Shown here piece after piece: positions 13,201 through 22,954 of a stretch of DNA of 64,000 nt. Every line of letters begins with the position of its first letter. The first letter of the stretch is position 1. The stretch covers positions 1 through 64,000 of the forward strand of contig CAJNDS010002369.1 of assembly GCA_905221605.1 (NCBI GenBank), given 5' to 3'. This DNA is from Symbiodinium natans (taxonomy: Eukaryota > Sar > Dinophyceae > Suessiales > Symbiodiniaceae). A program made the position numbers and the translations under genes. A model generated the notes under the pieces. The model worked only from the letters and a program-made list of their open reading frames with translations. It ran no database searches and had not been told where the DNA came from.

Positions 13201-14151
13201 TTGCCCAGGTTCTTTTCTCCTGTCAGCCTCGTATTCGCATCCAACCTTACTTGCCTTCTTGCCCTTGCCTTACCTTGGCCGCCTTACCAATGGGGTACGT
13301 CCTGCCGCCTCTTCGTCGACGGCAGCCCCGGCCAAGGCGGGTCGCGTAGCACTATAAAATTGTTGGCTTTATAGGATGTGGTTGGACCTCCTTCTGCTGT
13401 CGGCTTTGAGCAGCACTCCTTCGCACATGCTCGGCCTGGCGAATTCCGTTGTCGACGCCAGAAAAGAAGCGGGCCACCAGGACAACATAGGCAGCTGCCG
13501 TCCCAAAGACCGGTGCCACCACCTCATGCTAAGCTTTTGTTTATGTGTCGAGGACAGACTTCTTTGTCTGGGTCGAACGTTTACAACGATTTTGAAGCCA
13601 GGTCGCATAGAAAAGTGCAGCCATCAAGCCCAATGACATTCCTCCCAGCAGGAGGGTCTTTGGATGCTCGGGATGTCGATGGTAGAGCCAGCCGCTCGTC
13701 CATCCTTTGCAGGCTGGCCAAAAGAATCTCCTACCACTGCACTGGAGGCTCCACAAAAAGAGCCTAATCCTCAATTTTGTGGTTGTTCGACGCGTTTGTC
13801 CTCCCAATCCCTCGCCGATGCTGTAGGCTGCCACGACTGCGGCTAGAAATTCCGCGGAGGCATTCATCTGTCGTAGGTATGGCCACAGTGTGGGCAAGAC
13901 AATCGAGAAGCCTGATCAGGGTGCCGGGTATCGTGGAGGGTGCTTCTGCTAAGTAGTGGGCTGGTCAGTGGACATAGATATAGCTGCCTTATCAGGATAC
14001 ACAGAGCGCCTGCGCATCCAAAGAACATGTTGCTGAAGAAAACGATGAGCCAAGTTGGCATTGGCGGGCTCTCATTGCCTCGGCAGGTCAGGATCGCAGT
14101 TTCATGAGGATGCCATCCTAAAAGCTCTGCCATCGCGCCTGCGAGACTCAT
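10264..14151 (-). CDS. MFS transporter, MFSD8/CLN7-like, multi-exon
   Basis: Exons read by motif on the minus strand: 14019-14151 (N terminus, MPTWLIVFFSNMFF of TM1), 13804-13911 (FSIVLPTLWPYLRQM and AAYSIGEGLG), 13607-13704 (WLYHRHPEHPKTLLLGG, TM2-3), 13522 to about 13420 (VLVARFFSGVDNGIRQ), about 11990-12095 (GIMMGPALGAPLQA), about 11388-11468 (TM7, NMASLETITPVLAQ), near 11160-11216, about 10845-10935, 10714 to about 10818 (GPGIALMTQIIGPHPKA) and 10264-10326 (AYMGLLFAIGAVPRIIGPF). Block order and spacing match MFSD8-type proton-coupled lysosomal/vacuolar carriers, including the Glu in TM7. The substrate is unknown. The first three introns begin GATGCG, GAGGAC and GCGACC yet keep phase. TM4 and the C-terminal exons were not found. 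The MFS assignment is firm; the exact subfamily is inferred. Confidence 0.8.
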
Positions 14152-15679
14152 GGCTCTTTATAGTCTATACGACTGGTCGAAACGTCAGGAAAGAGAGTCA
14201 TGCACTTATGTTCGATGATGGTCGTACGCACAAGGACAAGCTGAAAGGTCTACAGTATGCATCTTTCTCAGAAGGTTTTCATACGATCTCTTACAGTCAG
14301 ATGATCTGCGGGCGCTAGCTGCTGACTAAAGAACAGGTTTCGGAGCCAAAGATTTTCCAAGGTCGCTGGCATCTGACTCCCGATTACGTGCCTGAAGAAG
14401 AAAGTGTTGATACTTTGGCTGTGAGTTTCTGTGGCGCCTCATGTGTGCATGGTATGTTTTCGTCGCATCCTCCACGCATGTTTTGGCCTGTGCACTATCA
14501 GCCCAGCCCCAGCCGAGTCCATCTGCACAGCCTTCAAATTTGGGGTCTCGGTCGATTTCGGTCGGAAGTTGCAGCCGAGCCTTCGGTCGAAGCTTCCCAG
14601 AAAGAAAGCATAGCCAGGGCCGGAGCCACGGGATGAGGCCACGTGATGTCATGTGATGCAATGTAGTGCCCGTCTTCAGAGCCGGAGGACAGGAGCGCCA
14701 GGTGGGGGGGATAGCACAGGGCGGGCTGGTAGTCAGAGATCTCCTCAGTTGCATCTGCGCAGCCACCGCTCAGGGCTTGAGTTGTGAAGGCCGTTGAGGG
14801 TACGCCGCAAGGTATCTCCATCTCGCCGCTCAAACCCATCAAACCGTGGCAGGGAAGTGCTGCACGCCGATGGGGTGACTGGGCTTCGGCTCTTCGGGTG
14901 TCTGATTCCCAAGGTGTCGAAGCCCGGTCAAGCGGTCTCCTGGACCAGATTCTCTGCCTGGGCCAAATGCAATGAAGGATGACAGTGCCTTCAGCTGATC
15001 GCAAACTTCGGGAAGGCCTCCGCCAAGAGGGAAAGCTTCGGAGAGATGCCAGCAGTCTGTGCCTTGAGCACGGCAACTGCCGCGAGGGACCCAAGACACG
15101 ACGACGCGACACACATCAGTGCCTCGAGGATGCAAAGGCGCATCGCGTCAGGACAGCGGTTCCTACCAGCAAGCAGGCTCACGTTTACGAGGGTATTCTG
15201 AGAGGAGTCCTGACGGCAATTTGCAGTGCCATTCGGACCTGCACGCCCGCAGCAACGGCAAAAGCTCTCGTTGGCCCGAAAGCTCGAACACTCTCGAAGT
15301 CCGTCAAGGAAAACTCAATACTGCAACTTATCATAGGACGCACCTCGTCCCACACTCGTACAGCCTGAAGCTGGCTGCGGATCATGAATGCAAAAGTATG
15401 CAGTATGGAGATCTTCGGTGGAATAGCTGTACAGTAGTCCAGCTGTTGAACCTTGGCAACCGCCTCAGACCTCAAAGGCTTAAAGTATGTCGCTCTGAGC
15501 CAAAAGAAGCCCGCCCCAAAAAGCCTTCAAGCAGCCCTGAACCCCTGACCCATAAACACTCCGAATTCAGAAGCCTCAGCCCGTGCAAAGTCATGCAGGG
15601 TCAATGTGTCCTTCACTGGGTGCCCGGGCATTCTCCGCCTCTTTGCACACCAGCTGGCCTCCCTTGACCTGGGACATAA
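14152..15679. other. No assignable gene; open minus-strand frames
   Basis: Several minus-strand frames are open (14534-15112, 14991-15182, 15185-15475). The last includes a hydrophobic stretch near RAFAVAAGVQVRMALQIAV. They may be exons of a gene upstream of the transporter, but no family is recognised and overlapping frames are equally open. Confidence 0.35.
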
Positions 15680-16067
15680 CCACACAACCACAGAACCCAC
15701 AGAACTCACAGAACCCACACAACCCACACACCCACACAACGCACACCACACACCACACACCCACACAACACACACCACACAGCACACACCACACAACACA
15801 CAACACACAGCACACACCACACAACACACAAGACACAGCACACACCACACAGCACACACACACACACACAAAACACACACCACACACCACACAACACAAA
15901 ACACACACAACACACACACACACAACACACACACACACAAAACACACACACACAAAACACACACACACACACACAACACACACACACAAAACACACACAA
16001 AACACACACACAACACACACACACACACAAAACACACACAAAACACACACACAACACACACACACAC
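15680..16067 (+). repeat. CA-rich microsatellite (ACACAC/ACACAAC/ACACACC)
   Basis: Nearly 390 bp of interrupted CA repeat with ACACC, ACAAC and AAAACAC variants. Every plus frame gives His/Thr-rich and every minus frame Cys/Val-rich low-complexity protein, so the long open frames here are artefacts. It ends exactly where the duplicated segment at 16068 begins. Confidence 0.95.
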
Positions 16068-16407
16068 GGAGATAAGAGAGTAAACTCTCACTGGCTTCCC
16101 TGTCCGAAGATCTTATGCATGGTGACGAAATTGTGGCCGATGTCCCAAGGTGCAAGCCATCTGGAGCGTTCGGACTTGAAATTATTTGAGGACCGAGGAT
16201 TCCGGGTTTTGAGGGTACATGATGTCACAAGCAGTATAGTGGATACCAGCTGCAACAACTTGCCCAGGTACTCCACGCGCAGGTACGTTTTCCTGCCCGA
16301 TGACATAGAGCTTCGTTGGCGCGAGCTACGTCAAAGGACCTCGCGCCCCCTGCATAAAACACATTCACCGTCAGTCTTCTATACGAAATGTCCGGCCAAG
16401 CCTTAGA
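16068..16407 (+). repeat. 340-bp duplicated segment, copy 1
   Basis: Nearly identical to 16901-17239: three substitutions plus a 1-base indel with adjacent change (ATACGAAATG against ATACTAATG). Both copies are preceded by CACACAC. It carries a 72-codon minus frame (starting MSSGRKTYLRVEYL) and a plus frame containing LERSDLKLFEDRGFRVLRV. Neither is recognised, so coding direction is open. Such high identity points to recent duplication or two alleles joined in the assembly. Confidence 0.95.
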
Positions 16408-16900
16408 GACTTTCCAAAACCCTTAGCTTAGAATCAGGGTGCACACACACACGCCCCTCGGTCAGAGGGGACGGCCCAAAACATGCGGTACTTCCGACAA
16501 CGGGAAAGTGAAAGAAGACATGGCGTCACACAGATCCTAGCAACTAAAAAAAAAAAGAAAAGGTTAAGGCTGAATAAGGAGCCGAGCATCGCCAATCCAT
16601 CCATAAAATTCCATTGGCGCTAAGGCCTCTATTGCGGTCCGGAGGACCTCCATTAGGCCCCACCTCGGGCCACACGGGTGCTAAGACCCACCATTCTTGC
16701 TCTTGGGACTAGCCCTCTGTTGCCCATCCACCTGAAAGTTACTCATCGCTCGAGAGCGGTCTAGTGGGCTCCATGCGTGGCACTAGGCCTCTCGACCCAA
16801 CCTGCCAGGTTATTGGGCCTCCATGGTACCATGGTGAGTCGCACAACGACCCGTACAGCTCCCTCGCGGGATAACTGCGATTGGCAACAAGGCCACACAC
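16408..16900. other. Unique spacer between the two copies
   Basis: About 490 bp without open frame or known RNA. It contains an A-rich run (about 16546-16561) and a CA stretch at 16441-16453, followed by a GC-balanced stretch rich in short inverted words such as CCATGGTACCATGG. No function is assigned. Confidence 0.5.
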
Positions 16901-17239
16901 GGAGATAAGAGAGTAAACTCTCACTGGCTTCCCTGTCCGAAGATCTTATGCATGGTGACGAAATTGTGGCCGATGTCCCAAGGTGCAAGCCATCTGGAGC
17001 GTTCGGACTTGAAATTATTTGAGGACCGAGGATTCCGGGTTTTGAGGGTACATGATGTCACAAGCAGTGTAGTGGATACCAGCTGCAACAACTTGCCCAG
17101 GTACTCCACGCGCAGGTACGTTTTCCTGCCCGATGACATAGAGCTTCGTTGGCGCGAGCTATGTCAAAGGACCTCGCGCCCCCTGCATAAAACACATTCA
17201 CCGTCAGTCTTCTATACTAATGTCCGGCCAAGCCTCAGA
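16901..17239 (+). repeat. 340-bp duplicated segment, copy 2, cut by the gap
   Basis: Second copy, 833 bp downstream of the first in the same orientation. The match runs without interruption into the N run at 17240, so its true right end is unknown. The minus-strand frame is preserved with one change (Ile to Thr). Confidence 0.95.
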
Positions 17240-17339
17240 NNNNNNNNNNNNNNNNNNNNNNNNNNNNNNNNNNNNNNNNNNNNNNNNNNNNNNNNNNNNN
17301 NNNNNNNNNNNNNNNNNNNNNNNNNNNNNNNNNNNNNNN
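17240..17339. other. Assembly gap (100 N)
   Basis: Exactly 100 undetermined bases, a common placeholder for a scaffold gap of unknown size. The flanking sequence is a near-identical duplicate, so the gap probably marks a repeat that the assembler could not resolve. Confidence 0.99.
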
Positions 17340-18464
17340 AACTTGATGTCGAGAATGGCAACATTTAAGGCAAAGTCCATACAGAACAATGGCATGAGGG
17401 CATGACTGCGAAACTAGGCCTTTGCCAGTTCAACCGATGAAAACTCGTCTGTAGTCGGCTTCCTCGGGACGTACACCCGTAGTGACAGACAGGTACTGGC
17501 CTGAAAATGCACAGTGCTGGGCCATGTGACAAGATTGACAAGATTGACACATTGGGTGCGCCTCTGAAGGCCATCAACGACACTTCCCTGGACACGAGGC
17601 GGACACGAGGCTGCAAGGAGGACGTCGACCAAATTCGGGAAATCTAGGAAGCAAGTGGCAGCAAGCCTAAACAAACCTCCATTGCTGAGCCCCCGCTGAA
17701 AGTATGAATGCGTGGGCAGACAAGCTGTGCCTCACTCATCGTGGAGGCCAACTGTCGCTGCCTGTCCTGCAGTTTCACTTCTAGGAGATCGGAACCCAGT
17801 AGTGCTGTATAGTGCTGTGCTGGCCACTGCTGATGTCTGCCATGTCGCGCTTGTGTAGATGTTAAGTGGAAGCACGCCGATGCTGTTGACATGGTCCTTC
17901 ATCATCTTCTTCTTCTCGCCTTGCCTGAACGGTCTCGGCCCAACACGGTACTCGGTACCTCACCCTTTCTTGTGGGTGAGAAGCTTGAGAAACTGAGGAG
18001 ACAAGACAACTCAACGACAAGTTGCGTCAAAAGATCTCCCACAAGGCCTCGTGCGAGTCAGCGGCGTGAGGCCACGCTCCTCCGCCGCAAGAACACACAG
18101 AAAGCCAACTCAGAGGTTTCCAAGTTACTATGTCCTTTATATGTATCATACCAGGTGTATCACACGTTGTGTCTCCTTTGTCTCTCTTGTCCGTCTCTCT
18201 TGTGTGTGTGTGTATATGTCGTCTCGGTCCCTCTCCTCCGTGTCTTCCCATCTTCTCATCTTCTCTTTCTCTGTATCATTCTGTTAGCGAAATTGCAGGC
18301 GTGTCCATCGCGGGAGTTGTTGGCGAGGTCGACTGCACCTGCGCCACAAGCTATCGAGCAACGTGGCACTACTCGAAGAGGCGCATCAAGTCGCTTGAAG
18401 TCAGAAGTGCCCAGAACAAGCTCTCAAGGCCTTCCGGTCCAAACGCAGGGCCGAAACTCCTGCG
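17340..18464. other. No assignable gene
   Basis: Minus frames at 17414-17674 and 17644-17892 and a plus frame from 17891 are open but unrecognised. The plus frame owes most of its length to the following microsatellite. Short tandem duplications occur (GACAAGATT at 17528, GGACACGAGGC at 17592). T/C-rich sequence fills about 18120-18290. Confidence 0.4.
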
Positions 18465-18742
18465 GACAGACAGACAGACAGACAGACAGACGCACAGACA
18501 CACACACACACACACAGACACAGACACAGACACAGACACAGACAGAGACACAGACAGAGACACAGACACAGACAGAGACACAGACACAGAGAGACACAGA
18601 CACACAGAGACACAGAGACACAGAGACACAGAGACACACAGACAGAGACACACAGAGACACAGAGACACAGAGACACAGAGACACAGAGACACAGAGACA
18701 CAGAGACACAGAGACACAGAGACACAGAGACACAGAGACACA

Positions 18743-18797
<55 letters not shown>

Positions 18798-18827
18798 ACA
18801 CACACCCACACCCGCGCGCGCGCACGT
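18465..18827 (+). repeat. Compound microsatellite: (GACA)n, (ACAGAG/ACAGAC)n, (CA)n, (CG)n
   Basis: Starts with (GACA)n, passes into about 240 bp of ACAGAG/ACAGAC hexamers, then about 60 bp of pure CA, and ends in CCCGCGCGCGCGCAC. Long CA and CG alternations can adopt Z-form DNA. Long open frames through it (Cys/Val/Leu/Ser or Thr/Gln/Arg) are low-complexity artefacts. Confidence 0.95.
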
Positions 18828-19542
18828 CCTCACGTGAGGACCTTGTTGATATGACAATCATGGGCCCCATAGACAAAGTTCCGACGATATCCAGAATCTC
18901 GCAAGGACTAAACCACGAAGCACTGAGCGGTGGTGAGTGGAAGTTCAACCCTAGAAGCCGCCAAGAAAGCCCAGTGCTCTCCAGCAAGCTTTGATTCCAG
19001 CAATCTGGGGCCCAGGGCACGCTGTAAGAAGAATGAGCTGCCCAAATCAAGTTTTTCAGGAGGTCCGAAGGGCTTGACCAACATCTTATCGCAGCACATC
19101 CGGCTAAAAGGCCATATTGCAGCACAGTATCTGGGCCGGAAACCACATGGCACGTTTTTCTTTCAGGGCTCCCCTCTATCTTCTGTGTTGCGGCAGACGA
19201 GGGCACATCGAATGAACAAACGGCAGGCACGCTCCACTTTCCTAGGGCAGACTCCTGGTGTCTTCAGCTTCTTCAGTGCGTGCGATGCTTCAGAACGCAG
19301 CTTCTTGGCATCCGACCTCGTTCCATGGCATCGGCGGTCGCTTTCGGGCTTGTGCGTGATGGCCCAGTGATGGCTCTCAGAGAGCATGCCAATGGCATCA
19401 ACCATAAGACCCGAAACAGCCTAGACAATCAAGCCCTTGCTGTGCAACACTCACACGGACGGTCATATCTAAACCCAAAATGCGAAGTGTTTTTCTGGGC
19501 TCGTTGTGAAGATTTCTTGTTTGGCAATTTCCGAGCAAAATC
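18828..19542. other. Stretch upstream of the snRNA cluster, no assignable gene
   Basis: A short minus segment, about 18845-18900, reads [18 protein letters not shown] and could be an exon. A minus frame at 19163-19405 is basic. Neither is recognised. The end of this stretch would hold any U6 promoter, but no TATA box or plant-type USE is evident. Confidence 0.4.
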
Positions 19543-19650
19543 GGAATTTCTTCGGTAATCATCCGATAAAATTGGAACGATGCAGAGAAGATTAGCATGG
19601 CCCCTGCGCAAGGATACCAAATCGAGAAGTGCACCACGGTGTCTTTAGAT
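19543..19650 (+). ncRNA. U6: U6 spliceosomal snRNA (or close pseudogene)
   Basis: The block ATCCGATAAAATTGGAACGA, then CAGAGAAGATTAGCATGG and CCCCTGCGCAAGGAT, is the hallmark of U6. The AGC triad (19594-19596) and internal stem-loop apex are intact. A short imperfect 5' hairpin with a TTCG loop precedes it (about 19543-19560), and CAAATCGAGAAGTG follows as in the usual 3' region. Two oddities: the ACAGAGA box reads GCAGAGA (19582-19588), and 7-8 bases normally following GGAT (GACACGC) are missing. Only a TTT follows, a weak Pol III terminator. U6 identity is certain; whether this copy is functional is open. Confidence 0.93.
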
Positions 19651-19779
19651 CTCTCGAGTAGATTTCTTGAACAGGAAGGAACCTACCCTCAGTCAAAGGA
19701 ATGCTGCATTGCCAAGCTAGCTTGCAGTACCCATGCTCAAAAAAACATCGTTGGCAAGTAAACGACTAGCAGCCACTGA

Positions 19780-19928
19780 AACGTACCTGGCTAGTGTTGG
19801 GCAGCTCGCTCTCACAGGGTCGAGCAGTTCCACTCTGAGGCGCGTAACGCGTTCGGAGTCTCCGATGGAGTCATCCATAACTGTCCATAACAGATTTTTT
19901 GAGAGGCAACTAGCTCGTGAGCTGTTGC
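19780..19928 (+). ncRNA. Candidate Sm-class snRNA with a U1-like 5' end
   Basis: This 149-nt stretch has snRNA architecture. It begins ACGTACCTGGC, one base from the U1 5' end (ACTTACCTGG). Stem GCTCG/CGAGC (19803-19824) and a 12-bp stem ACTCTGAG...TTCGGAGT (19831-19858) follow, then a small ATGGA/TCCAT hairpin, a single-stranded ATTTTTTG Sm-like site (19893-19900), and a terminal hairpin GGCAAC-AGCT-CGTG-AGCT-GTTGCC (19904-19928). The Sm site plus 3' hairpin also resembles U5, but the invariant U5 loop (GCCTTTTAC) is absent, and the U1-70K loop is not obvious. Position between U6 and 5S supports an RNA gene. Identity as U1 is inference. Confidence 0.5.
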
Positions 19929-20125
19929 CAACGGAAGGAGGAACTTGATGCTGCTGTGCTGCTCCTCAAGTTGGGTGGTGGCAAAGCTGCTCGCGTTTCT
20001 GGTGTTTTTCGCTTGGCGACCTTACACCAAGTTGGTAAGTTTGGGAATCAGGCTTTCACTTGTCCATGTCGAGTTGGGAGTGCACAAAACCTGCTTCTTT
20101 TTGGTAAACAGCGAAGCAGTGTAGA

Positions 20126-20245
20126 GTCGCGGACGGCCATATCTCGCCGAATGCACTTCTGACCTCCGAAATTAAACGGTGGAGAGCCCGCCTAGTACTG
20201 GCTTGGGGGAACGGCTGGGAAGCGTTTAGGGTGCTGATGGTGCTG
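20126..20245 (+). rRNA. 5S rRNA gene or divergent 5S copy
   Basis: The block GGACGGCCATAT, then TTCTGACCTCCGAAATTAA, GAGCCCGCCTAGTACT, CTTGGGGGAACGGCTGGGAA and GGGTGCTG follows the 5S consensus through all domains, including the internal control region. Length is about 120 nt, as expected. Differences (AAATTAAACGG for AAGTTAAGCAG, GCCTAGTAC for GGTTAGTAC) and poor pairing between the presumed 5' and 3' ends suggest a divergent copy or pseudogene. Dinoflagellates are known to mix 5S with spliced-leader RNA and snRNA genes, which fits U6 600 bp upstream. A perfect 7-bp hairpin CTGCTTC/GAAGCAG lies just upstream (about 20090-20118). Confidence 0.85.
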
Positions 20246-21515
20246 TCAGCTCTTGCTTCTTTGTCAAACTTTATGTGGGTGTGCTCATTCTCGCCTCCCC
20301 GTCAAGAACTTGCCATATGTTGAGTCAGATCACTCGTCCGAACCATCGGCCATGAGCCGGCAGGCCAGCAGTCTATTCAATGCAACAAAAAGCCAACTGC
20401 ATCTCATCAAAGAAGAGGCAGAGACAGCACGTGTCTCCGCTACAGGGGCTCACAGAGTCCAACGAGTCCGCCGGGATGGTCTCGGCCTCTGAAGGGTCTG
20501 TGGTCCCAGTGCTGAGCTGCTGGCGCTCACCGCTGAGCCTCGCCCTAGCCCTAGCGGATCCAAGTCCAGCAAGGGCTCGTGTGCATCCATTCGTTGGGGC
20601 CAGACACCTCGTCTGTGTTCCCATGCCTTCTTCCGGGTGAGCTCTTCTATTTTCCAGTGGGCGCCGCCAAAGTTTGTACGCTTCTCCGCATGTCTTCTGT
20701 CTGCTTGAGCCTAGATAGGCATATGACTCTATTCTTATCTATTCTTTCTGGTTCTTACATATCTCCTGAGCAGAGCTATGTGGCTCAATCAGGAACACAT
20801 CAGGACACGGAAGCGTACTCTGAGTGCCAGAGCGTCTGCAAATCCAGCGCGGCAATGAGATACTCAAGGCACTCGACCACCTGCACAGAAGGAGGAAGTC
20901 TGTGAGACAAGTGCTCGGCAACGCATGGCAATGCATCACATGGCATGTCGCTTGTCGAAGGCTGCATGCTAGTGTTGCAAAACCTCTCTTGACTCCTGCG
21001 TCACTCGCCTGCCCGGAATTAAATGCTGCGAGAATGTGCATCGACTTTCCCTACACCGCGACAGACGGAGATTTCTGATGAAGCTCCTTAGCTCTGCTGA
21101 GACACGGAATTCTCCACATGTGTGACAGAGTCACTGAGCAGCGGCTCTTTCTTGCGGTGCCGAATTTTTTCTTGATCTGGCTACTTAACTCCCGAAGGAT
21201 GAGGAAAGTCAAAGTGAAGGCGAAAGTTTCCAATTGGACCACCTCGCAAGCCCTTTGGTAGCAGGCCCAATGAAGAAACCGCGCTTCTCATAAACAGACG
21301 CCACAGGACTTAGGCTGCAAGCCTCCTTCACTGAGCATGCACCCATCTCGTCACACCTCGGGTTGAGAATCAGTGATCGATGTGCTTGATGATCCCAGCC
21401 ACCAAGGATCAGGCCATCTCAGGACCGAAGATTCCAAGTGCTGCAGCCTCGGCCACAAACACGCCCTGCACGCCACTGCACGCACCAGCACTGCCACAAC
21501 CACAGCAAGCACGAT

Positions 21516-21516
<1 letters not shown>
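20246..21516. other. No assignable gene
   Basis: No spliced-leader RNA, U2, U4 or U5 signature was found downstream of 5S. A plus-strand segment at 20824-20935 reads PERLQIQRGNEILKALDHLH and then basic residues. It looks helical and exon-like but is unrecognised. Confidence 0.4.

Positions 21517-21597
<81 letters not shown>
21517..21597 (+). repeat. (AGC)27 trinucleotide repeat
   Basis: Twenty-seven perfect AGC units, which would encode polyGln, polySer or polyAla on one strand and polyLeu, polyAla or polyCys on the other. The frames through it are short and unrecognised, so coding status is unknown. A perfect run this long is expected to be highly unstable in length. Confidence 0.97.
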
Positions 21598-21598
<1 letters not shown>

Positions 21599-22954
21599 GC
21601 GGGACAGCCGCTACAAGAGCAACACTGTGGCCGAGCTGTAGCATCAGCAGTCGGCGTCACGGGAAGATTTTTCACGATGACAAGTTCTAGTACACAGTAG
21701 AAGACAGTAAGCATCGTAAGCAGCAGTGGTGGCTGAGGTCACTGTAGGTCACTGTAGATCACTCAAATCCGAACCTCCACCTACCATGAAGCTCACGAGG
21801 ATCCAGCTTCATTTCGGCCAGCCACTGTCGAAGGCTCTTGGCAACAGCTTGCAGGTGAGAAGGCACCTTGAATTTGCCAAACTTCTCTTTGTAGTTCATA
21901 CACATATACACATTCAACAATTAGTTTAATTCATTTGGAACCGCGCTCTGTGCATGCACCGCTGTTCGCTTACTGGTCTGCTCTCCTTCTGGGTGCTGGA
22001 GTCCTGCCTCGTCGTCAGTCTCTGCCGCTGAAGCCACGCTGCTTGCTGCTCTCCGAACCTCTGTGCCAAAAGCGGAAGCTATCTAGTCCATGAATGTGCC
22101 CTGTCTGAAACTGTTTCCATTGACACTGGCCACACATGTATGCGCACCCGCACACACAGGCACACTCACATGTTTCTTTGTGTATATGGATATGTGTTAT
22201 AGGTACACATGCATCGTATGTATATGGCTCACAGATCATGCACACAACAGGTGCTACACATCCAGAACAGCGAATGTATTCACAGTCACACCGGATTAGA
22301 CAACCAGCATAACAGCATGTTCTCTGAACCATGTCCGTCTCTCCCCGCTCTCACACGCACTCTCGCAAGGACGACTGAGGTGTGCATCTGAATGGACATT
22401 TGAGCTGCCTTTGCGCTAGGCGGATCTGCGGCTGATGCTCTTTGCTGCTTTACAATGCAACTCTGAAACTAAATCTCGGAACTTACCGGTACATCAAGTT
22501 GCAATCTGGCTTCAAAAGTTTCGATCAATCGACACAGCCCCAGTGCAAGTTTCTTTGATGCATTATTTCATTGGTACCAGAGCCGCGGGCTCCAGCACCT
22601 AAATGCATCTTGAGGTAATCGATGAAACGAGGAAGTTTAGGGTGTAGGGTTTAGCAGCTCCATGCCCGCCCAGACACCCACATGCGAAGGCCAACGAGCG
22701 CAGACAAACGAACACATGCAGTGTGACATTCCTCCCAGGATTCTTGGCTCTCTGACTCTCACGGAAACGGACTTTAGGAAGGTTGCGCACTTGATCCAAG
22801 AACACACATGCACACATACACACCTGCACCTGCGCAACCGCAAGCGCACATGCACAGACTCAGAACCCCAGTGGTAAAGTTCCTTCTCTCCTACTTCTCG
22901 GACAATATGACTTGCGCTTCAAGGTTTGATTCTCGTCACCATGCACGCAGACTT
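21598..22954. other. No assignable gene
   Basis: Possible minus-strand coding fragments occur around 21810-21900 (AVAKSLRQWLAEMKLDPREL) and 22010-22080, unrecognised. CA/GT-rich stretches near 22130-22260 and 22800-22850 create Cys-rich spurious frames. Confidence 0.35.

Noticed and set aside
15583-16406. Long open frames on both strands (up to 266 codons)
   Set aside because: They run through the CA microsatellite; the His/Thr or Cys/Val composition is purely repeat-driven.
17891-19230. Frames of 367 and 268 codons spanning 18.0-19.2 kb
   Set aside because: Most of their length is the GACA/ACAGAG/CA array, and no domain is seen in the flanks.
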